From Tubulanus polymorphus (taxonomy: Eukaryota > Nemertea > Palaeonemertea > Tubulaniformes > Tubulanidae): a stretch of DNA of 64,000 nt. The translations under genes were made by a program, and so were the position numbers. Positions 10,829 to 22,740 of this stretch are shown here, in pieces. The notes below the pieces were generated by a model. The model worked only from the letters and a program-made list of their open reading frames with translations. It did no database searches and was not told where the DNA came from. The DNA lies in the NCBI RefSeq assembly GCF_964204645.1, contig NC_134027.1, positions 8,792,485 through 8,856,484 of the forward strand. The letters run 5' to 3'. The first letter of the stretch is position 1; each line of letters begins with the position of its first letter.

Positions 10829-11425
10829 TAGTATCAGCACCGGACGGTGTACTGGGCAGCACGTCGATTTCAATTTTCTCAGTATCATTAATTACTGGGT
10901 TCGAACCTGGGACATCCCTGTACATCATTTATTCAGCATCAAGACCACTCTGAATCAAGTCAGTAAAAACAAATATCCGGTTCGAACCCCGGACACCCCT
11001 GTACATCCTCTTTTTATCATCAGGACCACTCTTAAGTCAGTAATTACTGGGTTCGAACCCGGGACACCCCTGTACATCCTCTATATAGCATCAGAACCAC
11101 TCTGAATCAGTATCAGTAATTACTGGGTTTCGAACCTGGGACGCCCATGTACATCTTTCTGCATCAGGACCACTCAGAATCAGTATCAGTAATTAATTTC
11201 ACCTTAGTGTCCGTTGTACACTAGGATCGTAGAGCAACAGAGATCACTGCGGAGACAGCCACACTACAGGACTTGGTGAATAATTACTGGGTTCGAACCC
11301 GGGACACCCCTATACATAGTTTATTCAGCGTCAGTACCACTCTGAATCAGTATCAGTAATTGCCAGGTTCGAACCCGGGACATCCTTCATTCTCCACAAA
11401 GCACCAGGACCACTGATTTAGTATC
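10829..11425. repeat. degenerate tandem array, 70-82 bp unit, GGGTTCGAACCC core
   Basis: Units share AATTACTGGGTTCGAACCCG, then GGACACCCCTGTACAT and a CATCAGGACCACTCTGAATC segment. Core positions are about 10897, 10979, 11049, 11124, 11289 and 11366; the 165-base gap between the fourth and fifth equals two units, with one overwritten. GGTTCGAACC is a perfect palindrome and an exact tRNA B-box core, but no A box or cloverleaf was seen. Confidence 0.85.
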
Positions 11426-11479
11426 AGTAAATCATGCTGTACAATGATGCCGCTATGATCGACATTAGCGGATTTTGCA

Positions 11480-11572
11480 TAGACTAACATAAACTGACTC
11501 TGGAGGTAGACTCTCCTTGGTTGCCAGAGATAATTCACGTTAGTGTATGAAAAATCCCTGATGTTGAGCATA
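11480..11572. repeat. dispersed repeat copy 2 (partner at 9880-9979)
   Basis: This is the second copy of the repeat ending at the LINE junction. It runs on without a LINE past TTGAGCATAGCG. The following 11640-11900 ends in AATAAATTATC and TTATTATTATT, which may be another retroelement 3' end, though no protein motif was recognised there. Confidence 0.75.
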
Positions 11573-11900
11573 GCGGCCATGCGCCTTAGTACCTCGTGGA
11601 GCAGTCGGTTACATTTATCAAGTAGGTACACAGCCTACCAACCTCTCTACGTGCAGGGGCACCGTGTAAATTCTGCGCAGACAAGTTTTTAGTGGCATGT
11701 GAATCATTAAAGGCCTTTCCCAAATTGTCGGTAGACGCTCACAGGGATCGTTTGATACATAAAACAAACAAAAAAATCAGGGTTTATGACGAAATTTCCG
11801 AGTCACTTTCACAAACTGATTTTGATCAAACAATAGCAGCGAGAAAATCAAATGCATTTCATAGGGCTATATAAGAAAATAAATTATCATTATTATTATT

Positions 11901-12887
11901 TCAAGCCTTTGAGCAGCATCTTCTCGCACTTAACACTACGAATGTTCGCACTTCCTTGCCCGTTAGTAAATATATGTAGAAATTAAGTGAATAATTCAAT
12001 GATTGTAATGCCATAGTAAAGTAATTCATGATGTCGATATATTCCGGCTTTTCTGGCAGAACTGCCGTCATTACACTTGCTAGGGCAGGTGGGAAGGTGG
12101 TCAATGCGAAGACAATAGTCATAGTAGTAAGCATTACTGTTATTCGTGCGGACTGTTTCGATTTGTATTCGCTGGAGCCGAAATCTTTACTTCGACGGAT
12201 GCAAACGATTATGATGACGTTGAATATCGTTATGAGTCCGACAGGTATGAAATATTTAACTGTAACTGAGAATATGAAATTGAAACGATGTTGACTGGAG
12301 TGCATGAAACAACCAATTTTTTCAGAATACTTCATGAACTTTAGATTGTAGGAAAAGAGAACTGCGGCCGAACTGATGATCAACAATATGACACAACAGC
12401 TTGATTTTGCCGTACATATTATTCGAGCCATGAACGGCGACACGACAACCACGAGTCTCTCGGCAGCAACTACTACGACAAGAGCGGAACTTGAAAAGGC
12501 AGAAATATGCATAATAAAACCGTATATCTTACACCAATATCCGGATATTCGTACGAGCACGTAACCGCAAACGTAATTTGGAAACGGTAGAAAGAATATT
12601 AGAGACGTGCCAAAATCTGTAACAGCAAGCGCGGCAAGGTAGTTAGCGTATGACATCCGACGGAATCGTTTACTAGTCATTGTCAAGAAACTGGCAAAGT
12701 TTCCAACAAGACCTTGAAAAAATATAGAAGGCGACGCGACTAACACGAACAACCTCAGAGATGACCACCTGGCAACTTTTATCGGTAAAATTTCGAAGAC
12801 TACCGATTCCATAAATGGCTTGTGTACATTAGCGAGGCTGTCCCGAATAGTTGTATTCATCATGCCTGGCTTTAGACACCGAAACAT
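11901..12887 (-). CDS. rhodopsin-family GPCR, neuropeptide-receptor-like, single exon
   Basis: The open frame gives 328 residues from the ATG at 12887; a start at 12863 or 12860, just before NTTIRDS (an N-glycosylation site), is also plausible because the pseudogene paralogue starts at that point. Seven hydrophobic segments are visible. TM1 has GNFASFLTM and TM2 has LAALAVTDF. The conserved cysteine before TM3 is in GYWCKIYGF. The end of TM3 reads AERLVVVVSPF in place of DRY, TM6 has FPPALASV, and TM7 ends NYSLNFYIYLLTG, an N-x-x-x-N-F-Y variant common in invertebrate peptide receptors. A short basic tail with two cysteines (RRCCSKA) could be palmitoylated. The ligand cannot be deduced. Confidence 0.85.
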   Translation of the reverse strand: MFRCLKPGMMNTTIRDSLANVHKPFMESVVFEILPIKVARWSSLRLFVLVASPSIFFQGLVGNFASFLTMTSKRFRRMSYANYLAALAVTDFGTSLIFFLPFPNYVCGYVLVRISGYWCKIYGFIMHISAFSSSALVVVVAAERLVVVVSPFMARIICTAKSSCCVILLIISSAAVLFSYNLKFMKYSEKIGCFMHSSQHRFNFIFSVTVKYFIPVGLITIFNVIIIVCIRRSKDFGSSEYKSKQSARITVMLTTMTIVFALTTFPPALASVMTAVLPEKPEYIDIMNYFTMALQSLNYSLNFYIYLLTGKEVRTFVVLSARRCCSKA

Positions 12888-13403
12888 TCCAACTGAGATA
12901 TACGAGCGTATATGCAAAGGAGATTACTTAAATTAGCTTCTGATTCGCGACAAAATGTACCGACGTAATAATAATGAATAAATTTAGTTCGGATAGATTT
13001 ATAAATGCATGTGTTACCTGAATCGATTTACTTTGCATAACGGATGCGAAAAAATAAAAGCATACGTCAGCTGCTGTCAAATAACGAAAATAGAACCTGC
13101 GATAGCTATATCAACGTGGGACACACTAACGACTTTTGGTTATATCATACACCATAATTGGTATTCTTTAGCGCAACTCGGGCTTCCCATCGATTCCAAA
13201 AATTATGCCTGATTTTGTACCAAGATTTTGTACCAAGATATTAATTCTTTCAGACTAGTAGGCCTACTTTAAAAGTTTGACTTTTCTCCTATATTTATTT
13301 ATGCATTGAGTAATACATGTACAAAAGAATGTGATCTAACCCACAATTAAGAGTGACAAGTTTTTAACTTATAAGAATCCATTCGAAATTGAAAATGTTC
13401 GGT

Positions 13404-13486
13404 CGCGCGAGAAAATCAAAAGTTTTGAATTCTCGCGCGAGAAAACCAAAATTTTTGAATTCTTGCGCGAGAAAACCAAAAAACGG
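13404..13486. repeat. 30-bp tandem repeat with CGCGCGAG
   Basis: Two full copies and a partial third of CGCGCGAGAAAAYCAAAAKT plus TTTGAATTCT stand in tandem at 13404, 13434 and 13464. The CGCGCG runs stand out in otherwise AT-rich DNA. Confidence 0.8.
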
Positions 13487-13549
13487 ACCAACGTGAAAAT
13501 TTTTTATCGTTGCTTTTGCCGTACAGAAATTTTTTTAGTATGGGCCGAA

Positions 13550-13918
13550 TCAGCCACCGAAACGGCAAATGCGTTCATGATAAAACCGCATATCTCGCAC
13601 CAGTACCCGGTTATACGCACACGCACGAATCCGCATACGTAATTTGGGAACGGAAGGGAAAATGCCAATGAGCAACCGAAATCTGTAACGGCAAGCGCGG
13701 CAAGGTAGTTGGCGTATGACATCCGGCGAAATCATTTGAAAAACTGGCCGCATTTCCAATGACACCTTGAAAAAATATCAAAAACGGTATCGCGATTATC
13801 ATGAATAATCGCGCTATGGCCACTGGGCAACTTTCAACGGCAATATCCCAAAGATGACCGATTCGATAAACGGTTTGTCGATATTAGCGAAGTTGCTCCG
13901 TCCAGTCGTGTTGACCAT
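13550..13918 (-). pseudogene. truncated, frameshifted paralogue of the adjacent GPCR
   Basis: From the ATG at 13918 the minus strand parallels the intact GPCR gene: MVNTTGRS, KPFIESV, FFQGVIGNAASF, then after a shift MSYANYLAALAVTDFG, FPNYVCGF and ITGYWCEICGFIM. Near 13736 about 13 bases are missing compared with the intact gene (in the first intracellular loop), which breaks the frame. Homology stops after the start of TM3, near 13550. It is a tandem duplicate that has decayed. Confidence 0.85.
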
Positions 13919-15143
13919 CTCTGGTGTAAGATGTATCTTCAGAAAGGATGGATTCAACGCAACAATCACTTGCACGAAGATAGAATTCTACGCACAAATT
14001 TAATGATTTTCTGATTTACTATGCCGGTTATATAAAGACGTCCTTGGTAGATGAGAGGAAATTTTCACTAATAACACCGGATCGTTGTGAATGCACTGAT
14101 GCACTACGGTAATATATTACATTCAGTTTATTACTATTCTATTCTATTCATTTTCAGTATGTAATACAGCTATTAACAAAAATAACTATTTGCACAAGGG
14201 AAGAAAACTATCTTTATCTATGTCATTGACTTGATGCGACCGCTAGATATATCCTATCTAGGCAAATATCACAACGCAAAGTACTGCCTGCCTAGATCCG
14301 ACACTTATGGCCAGTAGATCGAAGTCGGTCCTTGATTCTTGCGCACTGGTGTCCGTCAAAATCGTTTAGTACACACCATCCGTTTACCCACGGGTTGTCA
14401 GTGCGTATCTGGTGAAACCACGGGGTTGCTCTTACTAACTAGCTACGTAGGAAAGTATATAGGTTAGTAGGGTGTATAGGAGGGTAGGGTGTCGGTCAAG
14501 ACTTCCACAAAAACGTTTGAACAGCCCCAAAACAGCAATGGATGTCAAGTCCATAGCAACAAGGAAGAAAACACTATACATTCGTCGTAACCTATATAAA
14601 AAATCTACTGGACCACTACGTCTTTATTTTCAACAACAAAAATATAACACAGATGACAAAATAATAATACGTATAATATATTTTCAAATTGAAAATTTGA
14701 CCGAACATAAATAGAACAGGGTCATTCGGTGGGTTCTTAGATTGATTTCAAACTGATATGCTGCGCTGTACCATCCTCGCTTGCTAGGGGTAATCAAACT
14801 CTGGCTAGTGAGGATGCCCTGGAGGATGCATTGTGCGAAAATCGTCCTTGATGAAGCTATAGAGGTTATGCATGTGACGTCACAGCACGTCATATTGGCT
14901 GTAAAAAAAACACGAACGTGACGCCCCATACGTAACTTCAATCTCCATCATTTTACATTAAAATCGAAATTAACATTTCTCAGTTAAGAGGTGTCTGGGA
15001 CTAGAATGAGACCAAACGAAACAGAGATTTAACAGGAACACGTAGCTGTCACATATCACGCACACTGTGTAAACCGAATAGACGAGTTCTCTGCAAAAAT
15101 ATGAAGAAAATTCTATAGTTTTTTTTTCTGTAACAAAACATGT
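13919..15143. other. gene-free stretch
   Basis: No coding exon, RNA gene or clear repeat was recognised. Short open frames here have no family features. Confidence 0.4.
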
Positions 15144-15149
15144 TTTATT
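15144..15149 (-). terminator. candidate distal poly(A) signal of IDH3G
   Basis: TTTATT on the plus strand is AATAAA on the minus strand. It lies 1.4 kb beyond the IDH3G stop codon, and I saw no closer minus-strand AATAAA, so a long 3' UTR is possible. Low confidence. Confidence 0.3.
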
Positions 15150-16568
15150 ATCATTCTTCATATTATACTAATAACAACGATAAAACATTTAAACACTGTT
15201 GTTCAATTATTGTTACAAAGTGAAGGCAAACAAATGAGACAAAGGGGTATCAGGAAAATACACGTAGTAATTTCATAATCTGAAAATGTCAGGAATTATT
15301 AGATAGCAAGTTTAGAGTTTCATAAATGGTTGTTTGCTGAATACAGAAAGAAATGTTCTATTATTCCTTAAATAGGGTACAAACGTTATGTGTGAGTTAA
15401 GAACAAAGAATGTCAAAATAAGTTACGTTTAAGGTTAAACCATATCACATAAACACTACCATTCGTACATTATTTTTCTAATGTTATTCTGTTGAGCCGG
15501 CTGCATTATATCCATGTGGTGGTATTATCGATATTCTATGAATGAAACTGGCTCAAATATTCCTAACTTCCGAGCGAAAACACAAAATAAATTGACGCAG
15601 CTGTTCAAGACGATTTGTATTCGATTTTCTTTTTTAACAATTTTTTACAATTCCACAACAGTAAAGTACAATATTATAGCTGTCCTCAACAGATCTTGTC
15701 GAATATTTCAGCTGCCTCAATGAACACAGGTTAGATGGCTATCAAAATTTTTAGGAAGCAATGAATTTAAAGTACATGCATTAGGCATTCTTATTACGGC
15801 AACTAGCAAATTACAAATATTTCCCAGTTTGGAGACAATGATCTTCTGAAATGGCCCAATATATTTGTAGTTTACTTGTGTATACTAGTGTACAATACCG
15901 GTATCCTCTAAGCCAATAAAGTGCGAACAAAAATCATTTTTTCCAGAAGGAAGACAGTAATAAATGCACAAGTTACCATGAAATAGGAGATCATTTCAAA
16001 TGTGCATCCACTTCCTTTACAGATATTAGAATTTAAGTAACACATCACAAACCAACTTTCAAATTTGGTTAATCTGGTAGTTTCTTTAAGAAAAAAAAAT
16101 CATTTTAAAATCAAAGATTACAAAAAGATCTACAGTGCATGTTGTTTGGTAAAGACTGGTTATGATAATCATTTTGGTTGATAAGATAAATGTAAAATCA
16201 TCAATAATCAGGTGTGTAAAAAATTGGAGACTAACAGTATTTCTAGGCCCAGATTCACAAAAAAAGATCTAAACTCATTCCATATAAACTGTAATTAATC
16301 AAGAAATTACTAGTGAACGCTTTTTGTCAAACTGGACCTCGAAGAATTAAAATCATTTTCTTGAAAATTTTTTCTAAAATTTACATTACCAGCCAATATT
16401 CCTATAATTTCTTATTTGCCAGTAGTTAGTTGATTATTCAAACAGAGATGATAACAATATTGATACATGGGAATGCTACTGTTATGTTACAAAGCTATGA
16501 TTGACTAAATGACTATTAGGATGAATGAATCAGTTGACTAGTGATCGCTGCCCAGAGGTATTCGATGC

Positions 16569-19500
16569 TTACCATTTAGGCATCTTATCCTGAATATCCT
16601 TGATTATAGCCTGAACCACTTCCAGCGACGTGTTCTGTCCACCCAGGTCCGGAGTATGGATCTGAAAAATAATTTCAAACTTTCATTTTGCAAGACTGAA
16701 ACCTGGACTGTGATGAATCATTCTTGATGAAGATTTTACGATCATTTTCAGGCCCGTACTTCGGCAAAATTTCAACCCCAAATATGTTAAAAGTTTTGAA
16801 ATTATCCTATTTGCATCTTATTTTCAAGAATTTTCCACATTCGATTTTCAAGAAAATCGATTCCCCCAAAGACATGGATAGCTACGGGCCTGATTTTTAT
16901 CATCAAATGTCGGACAAAAGCAAGATTTATATACCTGTAATTCACTCATAACTTTACAAACGGAGTCTCTAATGAGCGTCGCGTGATATTCACAGCCGAC
17001 ATATTCCAACATATCACAACTAGCCAGCAACATTCCTGATGGATTTGCGATGTTCTTCTGCGCAATGGAACGTCCTGAGTTACGCGTGCCCTATAACAAT
17101 ATGAAAAGTACTGCATGATCAAATGCAAATCACCATAGCAAATCCTGCCGGAAAAGATGACCACATCTAAAAATACCACCATCAGCGTGACATTTTGAAT
17201 TCACCAAAGACATAGTTTAGTTACATTCTCTTGATGCATTATAAATGCATAGTGCGCACAAAATAATGAGTATCTGGATCTTACCGTTTCAAATACAGCA
17301 TACTGATGGCCCATATTAGTACCAGCCACTACACCGGGCCCGCCTATGAGCCCAGCGGCTATGTTGCCGAGAATATTTCCATACAAGTTCGGCATGACTA
17401 AGACATCGAACTGTTGAGGCTTCGATACCATCTACCAGATGAAATAGAAAATGCTGGATTTAAGATACATACAGGATACTGGTAGAATAGCCACACTCTG
17501 ACATGGAGAATAGATAATACCCGACAAGGATAAACCCAATACATGTATTATACAAATTTCATAACATTAAAAGCGAATTTTATTTATCAAAAATCATTCA
17601 GACACAACACTTCAAACTCTTGCCAGAGATTGTTAGGTTTGAAACGTCATGTCAACATACCTGCATGCTGGCGTTATCTATGATCATATCATTTAATTCA
17701 ATGGTCGGATAATGGCGTGCCATTTTTCGGCAGCTTTCGAGGAACAAGCCATCGCCGAGTTTCCTATAATAGTTGAATGAAAATTTCTCGACTAAACCGT
17801 ACAGTATTAACCAAGGGTCGAGTCGAAAATACACGAATCGGGTTCAAATTCTATTCCATCTTTTCTGATAATAATACCTACATGATGTTAGCCTTGTGGA
17901 CTGCGGTCACCCTCTGTCGGTCATGTTTGATTGCGTAATCGAAGGCGAATTTAGCAATACGACTCGACTTCCTTTCAGTGATGATTTTCAAACTTTCGAC
18001 GACACCTTTCACATTCTTTCAAACGGAAAATAACGAAAACGCCGAGATAAGCTTCGCGAAATTAGCGAACGAAAACTATCCAGTTAATACCGACAATACC
18101 GTTGCATACCTCATGTTCCAAGTTCGAGTATTCGCCTTCCGTATTTTCTCGTATGATGACTAAATCAATATTTTTGTGCCGAGTATCAACGCCAGGAATC
18201 GACTTACATTTCATCACGCTAGCGAATAAATCCAACTGTGTTCTGAAAAACACAGATTACCACATATACTACAGGCAGTTCTCAACATATATCCAGCAAC
18301 AGGTTTTGACTGGGCAGCCACCCCTTTTGATTTTAACATCCACCCCTCTGAAAATCAGCCACACCCCTTATAGAATATCTGCTGCCTCTACTACAGTGGG
18401 TGTCAATATTCAATCAATGCTGATGTTGTTTTGAAGTATATTGAGGTTATGAGAAAAATAGAAGATTCCACCAAAATGAAGCATAATTTTCAAAGGCCTT
18501 GAATCATTGATACTTTAGCAACCACAATGTTATACACTTAACAATGTATGCAGCCCCTTAAAAATTTGAGCATATGGAGAACACTGATCCAGTTACAGTT
18601 TACACTTCCCTAACAAAGCTTTATAGTTTTGACCAGTCATTAATCATAAAATCATTTTCGTCAATCTCAATACCGACTCACCTCAAAATGATATTAGTCG
18701 ACTGAGTTAACGGATTGGAAATATCTGTTTCAATATTGCCTATAAAGAACAGGAAACATATTAACTCCAGAAATTACAACTGATGTCTTTTTCTTAGAAA
18801 AGTTTGATCAAATGGCAGTTAAGTTAAACAAGTAAATCAACTATCGCCCCAAGTAGGCTAAAAATTGGAGGAGACAGTTGTCCTAGAATTCATATGAAGA
18901 AGTCCTACAATGGAAATTTCGAGTTAAAGCTGAACTACAGCGTTTCAGATGCAAACCAGTATCCATCATCAGGCGGTCCAAAAACCTTTCCTAATTCGAA
19001 AACCGTGAGTGTAAAAATAGCCGTTTTTACCTTTTAAACCTACTCCATTTCGTTTAACGGCGAGCAGAGCGTGCTCGATGTTTTTCGGATCCCTACACTT
19101 TCTGTTCAGTGGAATTTCCTCGAAATCCACCGGTGCACCGGCGTATCTACAAAATAAAACTTTTTCTGGTAGAAAATATCATTGAGAAGACTACCCATAT
19201 ATCTAATTCATAATCAACTTGATATCTTCGTCTAATGGCCTGAATACCATGAAATCACAGAAGCCCATATTCAAATTAAAGAATGCTTGGCAAACTCAAA
19301 TTTTCTGAAGTGATTGACACATAGTCTTACCTAAAAACCTCTCGAACATGGTTTATTAATTCGGGTCCAATGCCATCACCTGGCAATAATGTTATGGTAT
19401 GACGCCCTCCGTAACATGCATTTGGCAACTGAAATGTGAAAAAGAACTTTGAAGACAGACTGCCGACTGGTATACATTCAGTGTTTTAAGAATGTTCCAA

Positions 19501-20269
19501 AGAAAGTTACTCATCTTTCACAAGTACTCAATAGAATAGAGCGTTATGGAAAACTGAAGTGTCCCTATACCAGGTACCTGTTCTACAAGGGGGAATTACG
19601 CCAATGACACCATTTGTTCAACTTACCGAAGCAGCATGGCTGTATCTTCTATCATGTTGAGCAGTTGAACTGACAGGTATCTGAAAGAATTGAACAAACA
19701 TTTCACCAGAAATAAAAGAATAAATATAACATAGCAATGAATGCGTCTGGTTTTTAGCTATGTTCTTGGAATAATAAGGCCCAAGGGGTAACCTAGTCCT
19801 AGAGAAGTTTGATCTACCTGATTGTCGGTAGTAAGCTTTTAGAATAAGATGGGTTAACATGAAAACTTTTATAAACTGAATGAATCCGATTATTTTTGTG
19901 GTCATAACCAACCTACAACTTAGCGATTGAATGGTCTGGAACAATGATTTGTTATTAAATAGATTGCATCAATCACGAGAGGTGCGGATCTGCACTTTTA
20001 CCGTTGAATGTGGAAACCAATAAAGTAAACGGTGCTGTGGTAGTGTGAATAAAAAGCTTGAATTTGACTTGTCAGCCGACGTTCTCCGAAATCAGGGCAC
20101 TGGCACAAGTATCTCCGCATTTCACGGCACCTATTTCGGTCATTGTCAATAAAGTTAAAACAAAAATTTTTTTTTGAAAAGGTCTTACGGCTGATTGGAA
20201 AGGTGACTGTCTCACAATTTGATGCAGAGTCCTGCTAAAGTTCGACGAAAATTTCATGAGGGTTGCCAT
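16569..20269 (-). CDS. IDH3G: NAD-dependent isocitrate dehydrogenase, gamma regulatory subunit, mitochondrial
   Basis: Eleven exons: 20269-20189, 19680-19627, 19428-19331, 19146-19031, 18739-18682, 18242-18110, 18015-17882, 17763-17661, 17431-17285, 17090-16935, 16661-16569. All phases agree, giving 390 residues (human IDH3G is 393). The N-terminus ([20 protein letters not shown]) looks like a mitochondrial targeting peptide. Diagnostic blocks are [100 protein letters not shown] and [19 protein letters not shown] lacks the metal-binding Asp of the catalytic alpha subunit, as in gamma (NLYGNIVNN), so this should be the regulatory partner in the TCA-cycle enzyme. The choice of gamma over beta rests on KPQQFDV and VAGTNMGH. 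The AT|GTAGGT donor after NIM is slightly unusual. Confidence 0.95.
19974..20002. repeat. solo terminus of the 7664-8690 transposon family
   Basis: ACGAGAGGTGCGGATCTGCA followed by CTTTTACC is an exact copy of the inverted terminal sequence of the element in TRAPPC2L. No second end was found nearby. It lies in IDH3G intron 1. Confidence 0.8.
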
Positions 20270-20870
20270 TGTAACTTACTAATATTTGGTCAGCGGCTGC
20301 GGGCTGGGACACGGACTAGGATTTTACGCATTCGGGAGCAGGCCTGCGGCATCGGTACAAAAGGATGGATAATCGACTCAGACGTCCTATACGAAAAAAT
20401 GATATGAGACTGGGTATCGGTCCACTAGTTACCCCTTCCCTAGAAAATTCTCTTTCAACCAGGCTTGTAAAAACTTACATGACAAAAAATAATTTTCTCT
20501 ATCATCAATTTCCGCTAAACAATTTGTCATTTCGCAGTCGTGTATTTGGGGCATCGTTTGGTGGAAATGATTGTCATCACTCTGAATTGGCCAATCTAAC
20601 CCATTTTGATTCCTGGCACTCCACTGGTTGATTTCGGAGTTGTTCTCTAGCAAAATTTGACAGGATTCGTAGCTGTCTGCGCCACTATTTGTCGCACTCC
20701 GACAACACACCATTAAGTAAGTACTTTTAAAATCATCGGGCGAATAGCTTAAGTTCAAGGAGCTGGCATTTTTCAGTAAAACCGATTTAAAATTCGAATT
20801 ATCTCCGTTTATTTCTTCAATTATTTTTTTCAAATAGAGGTTGTTACCTATAAGGAAAACTAGCTGAGAC

Positions 20871-21359
20871 ATGAGTCAGCATCCTCCACCATACGATACT
20901 GCCATAGAAGGTAAAAAACCGCGGAGGAATAACTAGCTAACAGCACATATATGCTGAAGTATCGAAATTCGTTGGTTTTTGTCAGTTCAGGCATGTAGAA
21001 CGGTCGTTTCGCTCTTAATTTCAGGCAAAACGGCATCAGATGGACCACCACCCGGAGCCGTCTATCAACAGCAGCCATGTGCAGTTATTGTGTCACCCCC
21101 ACCGGCGCAAATGACCGACCCGCCGTCTGATTACCTAGTGTCAGCTATATTTGTTACTGCCTGTTGCTGTTTGCCGTTCGGTGTTGTGGCCATCATAAAG
21201 TCGATGGATACGAGAAATGCAATTGAGCGCGGGGACGCGCAAGCCGCTCACAGCAACTCACGCGATGCTCGAAAATGGTCCTTAGTCGCACTGGGTTGTG
21301 GAATCGCGACGGTCACCATAGCCATCATCGTTCTAGTTGTTTCGGCAATCGCATATTAG
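20871..21359 (+). CDS. CD225/dispanin-family transmembrane protein, copy 1
   Basis: Exons 20871-20910 and 21025-21359, joined in phase (GAAG|GCAAA), giving 124 residues. The cytosolic N-terminus is Pro-rich (MSQHPPPYDTAIEG; GPPPGAVYQQQP). TM1 is about SAIFVTACCCLPFGVVAII, with a CCC cluster like the palmitoylated cysteines of IFITM-type proteins. The loop holds the CD225 signature (DTRNAIERGDAQAAHSNSRD, then ARKW). TM2 is about LGCGIATVTIAIIVLVVS. CD225 proteins sit in plasma or endosomal membranes, and in vertebrates some (IFITMs) restrict viral entry and others act at synapses. The role here is unknown. AATAAA at 21915-21920 is a plausible poly(A) signal. Confidence 0.92.
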
Positions 21360-22740
21360 TCCGGCATGGGCTGCTGTTTGTGCACTCATCCATAGTATAC
21401 TTTATATCTGTAGTAGTTTAAAATTGTCAGTTACAGATGGGATCCCGAAACCAAACTATACCTGCCACACTACCCCGAAAACAACACCAATCTCCGCTAC
21501 CTAAACAACCGGGCGGCGGACAAGTTTCAATATTGAAAAGGAAATGAATTCATCGCGAATTATACCTCTTCCAATACCCCGTAAATCATTCGCATCACGA
21601 GACTGGATTCGTAACACGAGGAACCGAGTGTCGGCTATCTTATTGAATCCCAAAAGTAAACAACCGATTTTGAATTATGAAGCTCAATAACCACTCCGGC
21701 GCGGATTGACGGATGATGAAAGATACAATTGAATTAATTCTACTCGAGAGAACGCCAGGAATCAAAATAATGTTTTTACATACTATTGTACTCCTGGAAC
21801 ACTTTACTGCATTTTTGGGAGAGACAGTGCCAGTGCGCCTGGGATTACAGTTGGGATGAATTATCACATCATTTGTAATATATGCCCTAGATACCAGATA
21901 TATAAAAATGACCTAATAAAGTAACCAATAATTAGTGATAAATATTTAGTGTATTTCGGCCTTGCTTTTCATTGCATTCGGATGATAGACGGCCTTTAAA
22001 GAATCCAATTGGCTGGTGTAGCTACGTGCTCTATTTTTACTCGTACTTCGGAGATAGCGCGCACAGTGTGTTGTGTTTAGAACAGACAAGTTCTACAGTT
22101 TGCTTCTAATTTTTATTCCCGTATGCACGCTACTACTTGAAGAGGACTACACTGCACGTACGTAACTTTCAGTAAGTATAGTTTGGTAAGTTGTTTGCCT
22201 ATTTCGATTGTCAAAATTGTTGTCTTTTGATTACATCACATAGACTTGCAGATCACTAGATAGGGACCCATACATTGGTTATCACTGACGACAGTGCATC
22301 TGAAAATTACGTTATTCTTTGTGTAATTCAAAACCGAATTAAGTTTCATCCATCCCAACTGATTTGAAACATATGTGTTTTATGATACGCAGATTAAGGT
22401 GTTCTCATTCGCTATACGGACTCAAATCGGTAGCTTATTTAGTCTTGCACTGTGCAGACATTCTTTCCTCCAAATAAAAAATGCTATGCTACCTTTATGA
22501 TCGTGAATACTACATGTATGCTGAAGAAAGCAGATCAAAATAAACCAAATGATTCTTGCCTTTGTACCAGTGTACAGAAGATAACGTTCTCAATGGTGTG
22601 ATATTGAAACTACGAAGTCCTTCTTATTTTCGGTGAAGAATTTTCCGAGCCATTTGGGTTCCCTACTGTACAGTTGTTTGTATAAAGATAACTTGTATAC
22701 TTTTTCAGCAAAAGTAGGTACCGCTAGTTAAACCGTGAAT

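Noticed and set aside
10829-11425. CRISPR-like array
   Set aside because: Units are degenerate, variable in length and lack unique spacers; this is a eukaryotic minisatellite.
20429-20872. 147-codon open frame on the minus strand between IDH3G and the first CD225 gene
   Set aside because: No family features, no good start context, and it overlaps the start codon of the CD225 gene on the other strand. Probably chance.
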